Shown in pieces: positions 24,604-34,067 of a DNA stretch of 64,000 bases; position 1 is the first letter of the stretch; each line of letters begins with the position of its first letter. Under the pieces are notes generated by a model. It was given only the letters and a program-made list of their open reading frames with translations, was not told the DNA's origin and searched no databases. The DNA is from Natronomicrosphaera sp040876735 (GTDB lineage Bacteria; Planctomycetota; Phycisphaerae; Phycisphaerales; Phycisphaeraceae): assembly GCA_040876735.1 (NCBI GenBank), contig JBBDPC010000033.1, forward strand, positions 62,001 to 126,000, read 5' to 3'. Position numbers and translations under genes: made by a program.

Positions 24604-25782
24604 TCACGCGCTGCGCATGCGCTCCAGAAACCCCCGCATCTTCCGCTCGTACGCCTCCCGCGCATACGCCGTCTCGTACAGCCGTTGCGCCGCCGCCGCC
24701 ACGCGCTGCGCCTGTGCCGGCTGGTCGATCGCCTGCAACAGCCCCGCCGCCATCGACGCCGGCTCAGGCTCGACGAGAAAGCAGACCTCCTCGTTGAGCA
24801 CCTGCGTGTGCGACCAGATGTTCGTCGCCACCAACGGCTTGCCGCTGGCGAGCTGCTCGTACACCTTCAACGGCGTGTTCGTCCCCTCGATGCGCGGCGA
24901 CACCATCACGTCCGCCGTCGCCAGCAGTTCACGCGCCTGCCCCTTGGCCACCCGTCCCGTGAACACGCACGCCCCGTTCAGCCCCACCGCATCGGCCCGC
25001 TCACGCAGCGCCGCCACCTGCGCCGCCGTGCCGCCAACCATCACCAACTGCGCGTCCGGCCGACGTCGCCACACCGCCGCAAACGCCTCCACCAGCACGT
25101 CCAGCCCCTGGTACGTCTCAAACGTGCCGGCATACACCACGCGCGGCCCCTGCTTGGCTGGCAGATCCACCGCACCGTTGCCCGTCACCGCCTGCCGCCG
25201 TTCGCTGAGCCGCACCTCATCGAAGATCGAGTTCTCAATGAGAAAATGGTGCTCCGCCTCCACGCCGCGCGACAGCGCATACTGCGCCAGGTCCGGGCAG
25301 ATCGTGATCACCGCTTCGCTTTTGCGCAGGGCCGTCTCTTCGAGCTTTTCAAACAGGCCGATCAACAGGCGCGAAGTCGTGAACCGGAAGTTGCGAAGCT
25401 GCTGCGGCAGGCTCGAATGCATGTCGTACGCGAGCTTGAAACGGAAGATGGGCTTGAGGAACCGGCACCAGAAGACCGCTTCCTCGTGTGCGTGAACGTA
25501 GTCGTATCGGCGACGCAGCAGCAGCCCGACGGTCCAGAGCAACAGGAGTACGTCGAGGAATGCCTTCAGCGGCGAAGGGCCGACCTTGGGCGACCCCAGC
25601 CAGGCGAAGCGCGGAATGCGGATGATGCGCACGTTGGGCAAGTCGACGTCGTCGCCGTGGCCGTAGGTCAGCAGGTCGACGTCGACGCCCTGCTCGGCCA
25701 TGACGAGCGTGCGGTAGTAGACGCTGAACGGCGTGCCGCGCGGCGTGAAAAACGGTTGGGGGGCGATGACCAGAGCCTTCAT
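24604..25782 (-). CDS. Family-4-type glycosyltransferase
   Basis: The protein is 392 aa from ATG 25782, which overlaps the stop of the preceding gene (ATGA). GT-B fold: the N-terminal domain has 'PQPFFTPRGTPFSVYYR' (the glycine-rich acceptor-side loop of GT4 enzymes) and 'YDYVHAHEEAVFW'. The C-terminal domain has 'PRVVYAGTFETYQGLDVLVEAF' and the E-x-x-x-x-x-x-x-E-like donor motif region 'PRIEGTNTPLKVYEQLASGKPLVA'. It is a retaining sugar transferase that probably extends the repeat unit on the cytoplasmic face. The longer open frame upstream (to 26160) only shadows the neighbouring gene. Confidence 0.9.
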   Translation of the reverse strand: MKALVIAPQPFFTPRGTPFSVYYRTLVMAEQGVDVDLLTYGHGDDVDLPNVRIIRIPRFAWLGSPKVGPSPLKAFLDVLLLLWTVGLLLRRRYDYVHAHEEAVFWCRFLKPIFRFKLAYDMHSSLPQQLRNFRFTTSRLLIGLFEKLEETALRKSEAVITICPDLAQYALSRGVEAEHHFLIENSIFDEVRLSERRQAVTGNGAVDLPAKQGPRVVYAGTFETYQGLDVLVEAFAAVWRRRPDAQLVMVGGTAAQVAALRERADAVGLNGACVFTGRVAKGQARELLATADVMVSPRIEGTNTPLKVYEQLASGKPLVATNIWSHTQVLNEEVCFLVEPEPASMAAGLLQAIDQPAQAQRVAAAAQRLYETAYAREAYERKMRGFLERMRSA

Positions 25783-26660
25783 CGGCGCGGCCTCCTCGTG
25801 CGGTTGTGCCATTGCATGGCAACCTGCGCCGCGGCGAACGCCCACCAGCCGTCGCGCTCGCCGAAGATCGGCGGCTGGCCGGGCTGGGCCAGCAGCAGGT
25901 CGTGGATGATCTGAAACGGGCGTCGCTCGTCCCCTTGCAGCGGCAGCATGAAGCCGTACCGGCCGGCGCGGACCTGCTGGTGGGCGAACGGCAGCGGATC
26001 GGTGCCGGGCAACAGGCGGACGCCCCGGTCGCCGGCCTGCCGGAACAGCGGCGGAGTCGGGGCGCTGCGCGGCCGGCCGCCGTTGTCGCCCAGGAACAAC
26101 CCCTCGCTCAACGGCCCCTCGATCAGCCGGCGCATCACCCGCGCCCGCCGACCGGTCCACTTGCCAAAGCCCCAGGGAATCACCGGCAACGCCCCGGCCC
26201 GGCGAACCTCGTGCACCGTCTCGTCGATCGGCGCACCGTCGTCGATCCGTCGCCGGGTGCCCAGCGCGAGCACCTCCAGCCGTTCACGCGTGACGATCTG
26301 CCGGCCGGCGATGACGATCAGCATGTGCTGCGTGGACCGGCTGAGCCGTAGCGATTCGTTTTCATCGCACACCTGCACGCGCCACGGCCCGATCGTCTCC
26401 GCCGTCTGCTCCGCACAGCGCATCAGCTCGCCGAAGCGGTCGACTCCGACCGACTCGGTGAGCATCAGCACGCCGAAGCTGTCGGCAGGCAGGCGCAACG
26501 CGGCGGCGGCGCGCGCGACGTTGGCGGCGGCGTGATCGAACACCGCCGCGAGATTGAAGTGCCGATGCAGATGCACATGCGCGTCGATCAGGGCGAAGCG
26601 CGTGCCGCTCGTCGGGTCGGCGAGCAAGGCAAGGTGCGGCCGGTGGTGGGCGTGGGTCAT
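25779..26660 (-). CDS. Putative metal-dependent hydrolase (amidohydrolase/PHP-like start)
   Basis: The protein is 293 aa. 'FALIDAHVHLHRHFNLAAVFDHAA' near residues 22-45 is an H-x-H motif like the first metal-binding strand of amidohydrolase/PHP enzymes. Later 'VIPWGFGKWTGRRARVM' and 'GLFLGDNGGRPR' could form other parts of the barrel with Asp/Asn ligands. The full set of metal ligands is not certain. It is joined by ATGA to genes on both sides (glycosyltransferase downstream, YdjM-like upstream), so it belongs to the same transcript. I cannot name its substrate. Confidence 0.7.
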   Translation of the reverse strand: MTHAHHRPHLALLADPTSGTRFALIDAHVHLHRHFNLAAVFDHAAANVARAAAALRLPADSFGVLMLTESVGVDRFGELMRCAEQTAETIGPWRVQVCDENESLRLSRSTQHMLIVIAGRQIVTRERLEVLALGTRRRIDDGAPIDETVHEVRRAGALPVIPWGFGKWTGRRARVMRRLIEGPLSEGLFLGDNGGRPRSAPTPPLFRQAGDRGVRLLPGTDPLPFAHQQVRAGRYGFMLPLQGDERRPFQIIHDLLLAQPGQPPIFGERDGWWAFAAAQVAMQWHNRTRRPRR

Positions 26661-27277
26661 AGGTGGCGCGCGGGTTGTGGGGGGTTGGAATCAGTCGGGC
26701 CGCGGGTCGAGATGCATTTTGCTTCACCTGTGGGGCGGGCCTTTCGCGCGCCGGCGAGCGAGAGGCGGCGGGCGATGAGCCAGACCACGCCGGCGAAGGC
26801 CAGCTCGGTCGTCAGCGTGAGCAGATGCCACCGCCACGCCCAGAGGTCCGAGTGCTCGGCTCCGACGAACAACGGCAGCGGCGCGCTGAGGCGTTGATCG
26901 ATGATCGGCCAGAGCAGCATGACCCCCCGGCCGGGCGTGAACATGTCCATCAGCAGATGCGCGCTGTAGGCGAGCAACCCCACGAGCGCGAGCCGCCACC
27001 ATGCAATCGCCCTCTGAAGCAGCCCGTGTGCGACGAAGCCGAACAAGGGCGCGAAGAGGACAGCCGCGGCGAGGCTGTGCAGGAAGGTGCCATGGGCGTG
27101 CAATGGGTGCGGCGGCAGCAGCCGCAAGGCAAAGTCGAGGTCGGGCGCACACAAGGCGAAGCCGAGCAGCGCGTAGAACGCCCAGCGTCTTGGGCGCGGC
27201 AGATTCGCAAACCCCTGCCTTGCGAGCAGCGGACGGGCGAAGCATGCCAGTGACGCGTGGGCGAGGGGGGAGGGCAT
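26657..27277 (-). CDS. YdjM-family membrane-bound metal-dependent hydrolase
   Basis: The protein is 206 aa with about four membrane helices ('FYALLGFALCAPDLDFAL', 'SLAAAVLFAPLFGFVAHGLL', 'LALVGLLAYSAHLLMDMF', 'LTTELAFAGVVWLIA'). The family motifs are 'PSPLAHASLACF', 'APDLDF', 'HGTFLHSL' and 'SAHLLMDMF', which place His and Asp residues at the membrane face. Proteins of this family (LexA-binding, YdjM) are proposed membrane hydrolases of unknown substrate. It overlaps the next gene by 4 bases. The last 25 residues are not conserved. Confidence 0.85.
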   Translation of the reverse strand: MPSPLAHASLACFARPLLARQGFANLPRPRRWAFYALLGFALCAPDLDFALRLLPPHPLHAHGTFLHSLAAAVLFAPLFGFVAHGLLQRAIAWWRLALVGLLAYSAHLLMDMFTPGRGVMLLWPIIDQRLSAPLPLFVGAEHSDLWAWRWHLLTLTTELAFAGVVWLIARRLSLAGARKARPTGEAKCISTRGPTDSNPPQPARHL

Positions 27278-27323
27278 GGTGGACGGTCGGCAAAGAGAGC
27301 GCGAGGCCTTGAGCGGCTGCCAG

Positions 27324-28511
27324 TCAGCGTTCGGCTTCGGAAGGCTCGTGCGGCGTCGGCTCGGGGAGAGGGGAGACGGCGTCGGCGTTGGCGGGCGGCG
27401 CGCCGCGGGTGATGCGGCGGACCTTGAACGGCAGCAGGCCGTGGCTTTCGTGGTAGATCCGCACGAGCAGTTCCGAGAGCACGCCCATCATCACGAACAT
27501 GACCGCCATGAGGACCATGACCATGCCGAACAGCAGGACGATGTTGTTATTGAGCATGACCGGCTCGCCATGCTCGGTGAGGTGGCCGAACTTCTGCATG
27601 ACCGCCAGCGAGCCGGCGAGCAGCGTGATCATGATGCAGAGCACGGCGAGCTTGCCGAAGAAGTAGATCGGCTTGGTGAGGTAGTCGCCGAGGAATTTGA
27701 CGGTGAGCAGGTCGAGCAGCACCTTGATGGTGCGCTTCAGCCCGTACTTGCTCCGGCCGGCGGTGCGGGGGCGGTGGTTGACGACCATCTCGGTGATGCG
27801 GGCGCCGCGCCAGCGGCAGATGGCGGGCAGGAAGCGGTGCATTTCGCCGTACAGCCGAACATCGGCGAGCACGTCGCGGCGGTAGGCTTTGAGCGAGCAG
27901 CCGAAGTCGTGGACTTCATCGGTCCAGGTGAGCTTGCGGATGAGCTTGTTGGCCAGGACGGAGGGGAGGCGTCGGCTGAGCAGCTTGTCCTGCCGGGTTT
28001 TGCGCCAGCCCGAGACGATGTCCCACCCCGGGCGTTCGTCGAGCTTGGCGACGAGGCGGGGGATGTCGGCCGGGTCGTTCTGGCAGTCACCGTCCATGGG
28101 CACGATGACGCTGCCCCGTGCGCGGGCGAAGCCGGCGGCCATGGCGGAGGTCTGGCCGAAGCGGCGGGTGAGTTCGATGATGGTGACGCGCGGGTCGCCG
28201 GCGGTGAAGTCGCGCAGGCGGTCGGACGTGCCGTCGCGGCTGCCGTCGTCGACGAAGATCAGTTCGTACGCGTCTTCCTGAATGTCGAGCATCGCCTTGA
28301 GCTCATGGTAAAGCGGCTCGACATTGGGCGCTTCGTCAAGCAGCGGGATGACGATGGAGACGGCGATGGGCGCCCCGGCCCGGGCGGGCTCGGGAGAGTC
28401 GGGGGAGCCGGGGGAGCCGGGGGAGCGGGGTTCGTCGTCGTGCGGCGTACGGCGAAGGCGGTCCTTGAACTCGCCGTCAAAGCCGTCGGGGTGGGGGATG
28501 CTGCGGACCAT
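27324..28511 (-). CDS. Polyprenyl-phosphate sugar transferase-like GT2 (DPM1/GtrB type)
   Basis: The protein is 395 aa from ATG 28511 (AAGGAAA upstream). About 45 low-complexity residues with G-S-P repeats precede the GT2 domain: 'SIVIPLLDEAPNVEPLYHEL', 'ELIFVDDGSRDGTSDRL', 'IVPMDGDCQNDPADIPRL' (D-x-D) and 'GWRKTRQDKL'. Two C-terminal membrane helices follow (about 285-310 and 325-350). This layout is that of enzymes which load a sugar onto a polyprenyl phosphate for use outside the membrane. It may supply a lipid-linked sugar for side-chain decoration of the polymer. Confidence 0.9.
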   Translation of the reverse strand: MVRSIPHPDGFDGEFKDRLRRTPHDDEPRSPGSPGSPDSPEPARAGAPIAVSIVIPLLDEAPNVEPLYHELKAMLDIQEDAYELIFVDDGSRDGTSDRLRDFTAGDPRVTIIELTRRFGQTSAMAAGFARARGSVIVPMDGDCQNDPADIPRLVAKLDERPGWDIVSGWRKTRQDKLLSRRLPSVLANKLIRKLTWTDEVHDFGCSLKAYRRDVLADVRLYGEMHRFLPAICRWRGARITEMVVNHRPRTAGRSKYGLKRTIKVLLDLLTVKFLGDYLTKPIYFFGKLAVLCIMITLLAGSLAVMQKFGHLTEHGEPVMLNNNIVLLFGMVMVLMAVMFVMMGVLSELLVRIYHESHGLLPFKVRRITRGAPPANADAVSPLPEPTPHEPSEAER

Positions 28512-28561
28512 GACAGATTTCCTTTTCAGAAGCGTTGGCGCACTGGCCTGCGGAACCGGAA

Positions 28562-29542
28562 CTACAAGGATTCGGCGGGCGTGTGCGGTGGTTCGTATGG
28601 GGAGCGCCAGCGCGACTGCTGACGCTGGTCGAGCCGCTGCGTCGCGCCGCGCTTGCCGCGCAGCAGGCATTGCCACTGGTAGCGGCGGAGGAAGCGGCGG
28701 AACTCGAGGTCGTCATAGCGCGGCTGGCGGGTGAGCATGGCATGGACGTAACCCCACCACATCGCCGCGCCGCCGATGACGTAAGGCGGACAGGTCATGC
28801 GGAACAGGGCGCTGGCGGTCATGTAGGCGAGGTCGGTGCCCATGAAGTACTGGCCGAAGCCGTGGCGCATGCGTCCGGTGACGATGCCTCTGTGGCTGGC
28901 GCCCATGGGTCGCAGGTGGAGGAAGCGCAGGTCGGGCTCGTCCCAGGAGCGGGCGGTCCAGCCGAGCATGCGGCAGCGGTGGCAGTCGATGCCGTCCCAC
29001 ATCACTTCGCGGACGAAGCCGCCGATCTGCTTGAAGCAGGCGGTGCGGTAGAACTTGGCCATGCCGACGGACATCTCGTCGCCGCAACCTTCGCTGATCA
29101 GTTCGCCGCCGCGGTCCTTGTCGTGGTTGGTCGGGCCGGGGAAGTAGGGCTTGCCGCTGCACGTGCCCAACCGTGGTTGAGCCTGCATGCGGTCGATGAG
29201 GGTTTCGAAGTAGCGCGGCGGCAGTTCGAGGTCGAGGTCGAGCTTGCAGAGGCAGGCGAACTGGTCGAGGTCGACCGTGTCGAGCCCGGCATAGAACGCG
29301 TCGATGACGCCGGGGCCGACGCGGCGTTCGCCGAGGTTGTCGCGGTGGATGACGCGGATGTAGTCGAAGCGCCGGGCGTACTCGGCGAGGATGTGGGGCG
29401 TGGCGTCGCTGGAGCCGTCGTCGACGATGACCCACAAGGTCGGAGGCACGCTCTGGCGGGTGACGCTTTCGAGCGTGCGGCGGGCATAGGCGGCCTCGTC
29501 GCGGCAGGGACTGATGATGCAGTAGGCGTGCGGGTGGATCAT
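28562..29542 (-). CDS. GT2-family glycosyltransferase
   Basis: The protein is 326 aa from ATG 29542. 'CIISPCRDEAAYARRTLESV' and 'WVIVDDGSSDATPHIL' are the first GT-A strands, and 'CLCKLDLDLELPPRYF' supplies the D-x-D. 'GTCSGKPYFPG' and 'CGDEMSVGMAKFYRTACFKQIGG' form the acceptor side. An inverting GT-A sugar transferase, soluble or peripherally membrane-bound, of the polysaccharide locus. The C-terminal 30 residues are Gln/Arg-rich and not conserved. The gene ends 50 bases upstream of the polyprenyl-type GT2 gene and begins 7 bases after the end of a GT4 gene. Confidence 0.88.
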   Translation of the reverse strand: MIHPHAYCIISPCRDEAAYARRTLESVTRQSVPPTLWVIVDDGSSDATPHILAEYARRFDYIRVIHRDNLGERRVGPGVIDAFYAGLDTVDLDQFACLCKLDLDLELPPRYFETLIDRMQAQPRLGTCSGKPYFPGPTNHDKDRGGELISEGCGDEMSVGMAKFYRTACFKQIGGFVREVMWDGIDCHRCRMLGWTARSWDEPDLRFLHLRPMGASHRGIVTGRMRHGFGQYFMGTDLAYMTASALFRMTCPPYVIGGAAMWWGYVHAMLTRQPRYDDLEFRRFLRRYQWQCLLRGKRGATQRLDQRQQSRWRSPYEPPHTPAESL

Positions 29543-29549
29543 GGCGGTG

Positions 29550-30836
29550 TCACACGGGGGGTTGCAGAGGTTGCGGTTGTTCCGGTATGGCCGGTGCCGA
29601 CAGGCTCGGCGCATGGGGGCGCGTCGGCATCGTCACACCGGGCGACGCGGTGAACAATTGATGCAGGCGGTGGACCTCTTGAGACAGATTGAACTCGCGG
29701 ACGACCGTCGCCCGGCCGGCGTCGCCCAGGCGTTGACGTTGCCCGGCATCGTGCAGCAGGTCGATGATGCGGCCGGCCAGCGCGTCGACGTGGCCGGGCG
29801 GGACGAGGCATCCGGTGACGCCATCGTCGACCAGCTCGGCGACGCCGGCGACGCGCGTGGCCACCACCGGCACGCCGGTCGCCATCGCCTCCATCAACAC
29901 CACCGGCACGCCCTCGGCAAAGCTGGGCAGCACGAAGACGTCCGCCTCCCGCAGCATGTCGCGCACCGCATCGGGCGAACGGTAACCGACGAACTGCACG
30001 TGCTCGGCCAGCCCCATCGCCTGCACGCTGCGCTCCAGCATCGCCCGCTCCGCGCCATCGCCGACCAGCGCAAGCTCTGCCTGCGGACATTCGCGCACCA
30101 CGCGCCGCATCGCCTCGAACAGCACGGGCAGCCCCTTCACCGCCGCCAGCCGGCCGACGAACAGCAGACGCTGCCCCGGCCCGGTGTGATGCCGGGGCGT
30201 GAACCAGGCGGGGTCGACGCCGCAGTGGATGATGTGCAGCTTCGACCACGTCTCCGGCGGTGAAAAAATCATCGCCTGGCTGCGGCAGAAGTGGCTGATG
30301 CAGGCGACGAAGCGGGCGCGGCGGATCTTTTCGTCGATCCGCCACCGGCGCGGCTCGAAGAAGATGGCCGGGCCGTGCAGGGTGAAACTGAACGGGCGGT
30401 CGGCCAATTCGGCGGCGAGCATGGCGACGGTGCAACTGGAGTTGGCGAAGTGGTTGTGCAGGTGGTCGACGCGTTGTTGACGCAGGCGACGCGCGAGCAG
30501 GCCGGCCTCGGCGAAGTAGAACAACTGGTACAGCCCGTCGCGCAGGCCCGGCGGACGAATGCGCCAGGCCAGGCGCAGCGCCCGGCCGTAGCGGCGCGGG
30601 TGGCGGAGCAGCAGGCCGAGGTGGGCGGCGAGCAGGTCGTGCGGGCGCGGCGGAAGCAGGTAGGTCGTGCGGTCGCGCTCGGCTCGCTGCTCGGGACCGG
30701 TCGTTTCGCACTCGGCCGGCCGGCGTGCAGCGAAGGTCCGCACGTCGAGTCCCATGGCGCGCAGCCGGGCCACTTCACGTTGCACGAACGTGTCGGTGGC
30801 GCGGGGGTATTCGCCGGTCAGGTACGCGAGGCGCAT
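29550..30836 (-). CDS. GT4-family glycosyltransferase (colanic-acid type)
   Basis: The protein is 428 aa. GT-B layout: 'MRLAYLTGEYPRATDTFVQREV' (the S/T-E-T-F-V start typical of WcaL/AmsK-like enzymes), 'HLHNHFANSSCTVAMLAAEL' and 'FSFTLHGPAIFF', then the donor domain with 'LLFVGRLAAVKGLPVLFEAM', 'LVGDGAERAML' and 'LPSFAEGVPVVLMEAMATGVPVVA' (E-x7-E). It is a retaining transferase of the polymer repeat. The last 30 residues are Pro-rich filler. The start overlaps the end of the next upstream gene by 19 bases, so both are co-translated. Confidence 0.92.
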   Translation of the reverse strand: MRLAYLTGEYPRATDTFVQREVARLRAMGLDVRTFAARRPAECETTGPEQRAERDRTTYLLPPRPHDLLAAHLGLLLRHPRRYGRALRLAWRIRPPGLRDGLYQLFYFAEAGLLARRLRQQRVDHLHNHFANSSCTVAMLAAELADRPFSFTLHGPAIFFEPRRWRIDEKIRRARFVACISHFCRSQAMIFSPPETWSKLHIIHCGVDPAWFTPRHHTGPGQRLLFVGRLAAVKGLPVLFEAMRRVVRECPQAELALVGDGAERAMLERSVQAMGLAEHVQFVGYRSPDAVRDMLREADVFVLPSFAEGVPVVLMEAMATGVPVVATRVAGVAELVDDGVTGCLVPPGHVDALAGRIIDLLHDAGQRQRLGDAGRATVVREFNLSQEVHRLHQLFTASPGVTMPTRPHAPSLSAPAIPEQPQPLQPPV

Positions 30837-31891
30837 GGCGATTCCGGAGTGGGGGCGACTGAATCGGGATCGTTCGCAGGTGAAGCGGGCGTCATGCTGG
30901 CGTCGCGCGGGACGACTTGCCGCCAGTGCAGGTGCGGCGACCAGTCGAGCACGTCGCGGGCACGCTGGTTCGGGTAGCGCAGCGGCCGACAGCGGGCGTG
31001 CAGCGCGCGGCGGCGGAGGATGGCGGGCAGACGGGCTTGCCCGGCGAGCAGGCGACGGTTGACCACGTCGACCGCCCGGACGCCAAGCCGCATCAGCGTC
31101 CAGTTGATCGGCACGATGCGCGGGCGCTGGGGGGCGCGGGCGCGCAAGGCACGACGGTACTGGCGCTGCGTGGGCGGGTCGTCGTCGACGAGGTTGAGCG
31201 TCTGCCCGACCGCCGCATCACGCTCGCCGGCAAGCACGATCGCCTCGGCACAGTTGCGCACGTGGACCAGCGGAAGCCGTGCATGCGAGCCGGTCGCCAG
31301 CCAGGTGTCGCCCATCCGGACGCCGAGGCGGTCGGTCCACAGGTCGTCCGGCTCCGCATAGATCACGCCCGGCCGAAGCACGGTGAGCTTCACGTCCTGC
31401 TCCGCCTGGGCCTCGCGGGCCAGGCGTTCCTGCAACAGCTTGGTGCGGCAGTAGTCGTCGCGCTGCTCGGGGTCGGCTTCGAGTGGGCTGGCTTCGTCGA
31501 GCGTCCGACCGGTGATGGCGAGGTAGTCATACACGGAGAAGCTGCTCACCAGCACAAGGCGGTCGACATTCGCGTCACGCATGGCGGCGAGCAGGTTTTC
31601 CGTGGCGACGACCGTGCCGGCCATCTGCGCATAAAAGCTGCCGGTTTTCGCGGCGGCCAGGTGCAGCACCGCATCGACGCCGCGCACCACCTCGGCCAGG
31701 CCGTGCGGGTGACGCAGATCACGACGGACGATCTCCAGCCCGCCCCGGTCAAGCTGCATCGCCTGCGGTTGCAATACCCCCGCATCGCCGACGGGTCGGA
31801 CCATGGCGCGCACATCATGGCCATGCGCCAGCGCCGTCTGCACGACGTGCCGCCCGAGAAAGCCGGTGGCGCCAGTGATCAACAGCTTCAT
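30818..31891 (-). CDS. NAD-dependent epimerase/dehydratase-family protein
   Basis: The protein is 357 aa, an extended short-chain dehydrogenase. 'MKLLITGATGFLGRHVVQTAL' is the nucleotide-binding motif. Catalytic residues are in 'LVLVSSFSVYDYLA' (Ser) and 'DYCRTKLLQERLA' (Y-x-x-x-K). 'VLRPGVIYAEPDDLW' is the R-P segment. It differs from the other epimerase-like gene at 19.9 kb. About 25 residues at the C-terminus are disordered. It probably modifies a nucleotide sugar for the locus; no substrate can be assigned. ATGA overlap with the upstream oxidoreductase. Confidence 0.87.
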   Translation of the reverse strand: MKLLITGATGFLGRHVVQTALAHGHDVRAMVRPVGDAGVLQPQAMQLDRGGLEIVRRDLRHPHGLAEVVRGVDAVLHLAAAKTGSFYAQMAGTVVATENLLAAMRDANVDRLVLVSSFSVYDYLAITGRTLDEASPLEADPEQRDDYCRTKLLQERLAREAQAEQDVKLTVLRPGVIYAEPDDLWTDRLGVRMGDTWLATGSHARLPLVHVRNCAEAIVLAGERDAAVGQTLNLVDDDPPTQRQYRRALRARAPQRPRIVPINWTLMRLGVRAVDVVNRRLLAGQARLPAILRRRALHARCRPLRYPNQRARDVLDWSPHLHWRQVVPRDASMTPASPANDPDSVAPTPESPCASRT

Positions 31892-32985
31892 GCGATGGTC
31901 GCCTCGCGCCGGTGGGTGTCACGCGGCTTCGCTTCGCGCAGCAGGGCTTCGAGCAGTCGGCTGGCGGCGTCCATATCGTTAAACGTCACCGGTGGCTCGG
32001 TCCCGCGGGCCAGCGCGTCGTACGTCTGCTCGACAAAGTGGTGCAGGCCTTCGTAGGCGGAGCCACGACCAAGCACCTTGCGGACGAGGTGGCGCGGCCC
32101 GGCCTGCATCAGCGCCCAGCCGCCGGCGATCCCGTTGACCACCGGCGCGAGATGCGGCCCACCCGGGCGAGGACGCACGACACGCAGACTGGGATGGAAC
32201 AGATCCGCCTCGGCCCACCCCCGCTCGCCGCGCACGATGATGCCGAACGCGTCAGGCCCGGTGTGGCAACTGAAACGCAGCCGACCGTGGCAGGCCCCGC
32301 GGTCGACGATGGCGTCGAGATCGTCGTAACGGAACAGCTCATCCGCGCCATGGTTGGACCAGATGGCCTTGACGCTCTCGACCGGCTCAGTTCGTGTGTC
32401 GTCGGGCATCAGGTGCAGCAGGAGGTAGCAAAGGTGGGTGAGAAATTCGTGCAGAATGCCGGCTGGCAACTGGTGCGACCCGTGCGGCAGGTTGCAGTCG
32501 GCGTAGCGGTGGCCGGGTTGGCGGATGGCCAGCGTCATGCGCAGCTCCACCTCGCGCACCGGGCCGAGCACGCCGCGGTCGAACAGCGATCGGAGGCGCT
32601 GCACCGGCTCGTTGAAGCGGTAGTTGTGATCTTCAATCAGCAGCCGGCCGCGTTGCCGGGCGTGCTGCCAGAGGTCACGGAAGCCGGCGTGCGTGGGGGC
32701 GACGGGCTTTTCGACAATGACGTGAGCGCCGGCGTCGAGGGCGTCGCGCACGATGCGCTCGTGCGTCGCCGGCGGCGTGAGCACGTGCACCACGTCCGGC
32801 CGGGTGCGGTCGAGCATGTCGCGATAATCCGTGAACGCCTCGGCAATATGAAACCGCTCGGCGGTGTACACGGCCATCATGCGCGACAGGTCGCACACGC
32901 CCACGCGCTCCACCGTCGGCACGCGCGCCAGCCCCAGCAGGTGCTGCTCGCAAATCGTGCCCGCACCGATCAGCGCCGCCTTCAT
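31888..32985 (-). CDS. Gfo/Idh/MocA-family oxidoreductase
   Basis: The protein is 365 aa from ATG 32985 (ATGA with the upstream gene). The Rossmann start 'MKAALIGAGTICEQHLLGLA' (G-x-G-x-x-x-x-H), 'DVVHVLTPPATHERIVRDAL' and 'GAHVIVEKPVAPTHAG' (the E-K-P motif with the catalytic-site Lys) are diagnostic. 'IEDHNYRFNEPVQRL' starts the C-terminal beta-sheet domain. Family members oxidise or reduce sugars and nucleotide sugars with bound NAD(P), for example at C3 of UDP-GlcNAcA. Likely part of precursor synthesis in this locus; substrate unknown. Confidence 0.9.
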   Translation of the reverse strand: MKAALIGAGTICEQHLLGLARVPTVERVGVCDLSRMMAVYTAERFHIAEAFTDYRDMLDRTRPDVVHVLTPPATHERIVRDALDAGAHVIVEKPVAPTHAGFRDLWQHARQRGRLLIEDHNYRFNEPVQRLRSLFDRGVLGPVREVELRMTLAIRQPGHRYADCNLPHGSHQLPAGILHEFLTHLCYLLLHLMPDDTRTEPVESVKAIWSNHGADELFRYDDLDAIVDRGACHGRLRFSCHTGPDAFGIIVRGERGWAEADLFHPSLRVVRPRPGGPHLAPVVNGIAGGWALMQAGPRHLVRKVLGRGSAYEGLHHFVEQTYDALARGTEPPVTFNDMDAASRLLEALLREAKPRDTHRREATIA

Positions 32986-34067
32986 CGCTGGCTCCCTTGC
33001 GAGTGCCTCGACGCGTCCGCCTGCTTGTACTCGATCAACCGCGCCGGCCCGCCGCGCATACGATGCCAGGTGTAGCGCAACTGCCCCACCGCCTCGGGGA
33101 ACTTGCCCAGCACGCACAGCACCGCGTACAGCAGCGCATGCCGCGACGCGTCGCGCCGCTCCCGCCGGCGATGGCGGTACACCCGCCCCATCAACACCGG
33201 GTAGGCCAGCAATGCCAGCAGGCTCAGCCCCCGCGTCGGCCGGGCCAGCAACAGCGCCGCCGCGGGCACAAGCAGGCCCCACAGCCAGACGCTTCGGCTG
33301 CGGCGGACGTTGTGGCGATCGGGCGACCGGCCGTGCATCGCCGCCCCCTGCGCATACGCCCACCCGCCTCGCTCGCTCCGCCGCCACCACTGCCGCCACT
33401 GCGTCATCGCCGCGTCGTGTCGGGTCATCTCGTGGTCCAGCCGTTCGATGCGATAACCCTGCTGGCGAAGTCGCACGCAAAGCTCCGGCTCTTCGCCGCA
33501 GATCAGTGACGGGTCATACCCCCCCACCGCCTGCCACGCCGTGATGCGCAACATCGCATCGCCGCCGCACGCCGCCGCCTCGCCCACCGGCGTGTCCCAC
33601 TCCATATCCATCAACCGGTTGAACAGCGATGCATGCGGGTAGCGCTCCCGCCGCCGACCGCACACCACCGCCAACGTCTCGTCGCGCGCCAGCCGCCGCG
33701 CGGCCGTCTCCAGCCAGCCCGGCGCCAACTCGCAATCGCCATCGACCACCTGCACCCACCGCACGCCCGGCTCAAGCTCGATCAGCCGGGCAATACCCGC
33801 GTTCCGTGCCCGCGCCGCGGTGAACGGTTGTGCCGGGTCAAGCTCCACCACCTCCGCCCCCATCGCCCGCGCCAGCGCCAGGCTGTCGTCGCTCGAGCCC
33901 GAGTCGACGTACACCACCCGCCGCACACGGTTGCGCAACGACGCCAGGCAGCGGCGCAGCCGTTCGCCTTCGTTCCGGCCGATCACCACGCCGCCGACCG
34001 TCTCCAGCCGGCTGACGGCGGGATCGTGGCGGGTCGTGTCCGGCAGATGCGTGGTGGGTCGTATCAT
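32982..34067 (-). CDS. GT2-family glycosyltransferase with C-terminal membrane segment
   Basis: The protein is 361 aa. 'GGVVIGRNEGERLRRCLASL', 'VVYVDSGSSDDSLALARAMG' and 'WVQVVDGDCELAPGWLE' (D-x-D) define the GT-A domain; 'GGYDPSLICGEEPELCVRL' (E-D-like acceptor motif) follows. Two membrane helices near residues 265-305 ('VWLWGLLVPAAALLLARP', 'LSLLALLAYPVLMG') anchor it. The type is common for chain extension in exopolysaccharide loci. It is tied by ATGA overlaps to both neighbours. Confidence 0.92.
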   Translation of the reverse strand: MIRPTTHLPDTTRHDPAVSRLETVGGVVIGRNEGERLRRCLASLRNRVRRVVYVDSGSSDDSLALARAMGAEVVELDPAQPFTAARARNAGIARLIELEPGVRWVQVVDGDCELAPGWLETAARRLARDETLAVVCGRRRERYPHASLFNRLMDMEWDTPVGEAAACGGDAMLRITAWQAVGGYDPSLICGEEPELCVRLRQQGYRIERLDHEMTRHDAAMTQWRQWWRRSERGGWAYAQGAAMHGRSPDRHNVRRSRSVWLWGLLVPAAALLLARPTRGLSLLALLAYPVLMGRVYRHRRRERRDASRHALLYAVLCVLGKFPEAVGQLRYTWHRMRGGPARLIEYKQADASRHSQGSQR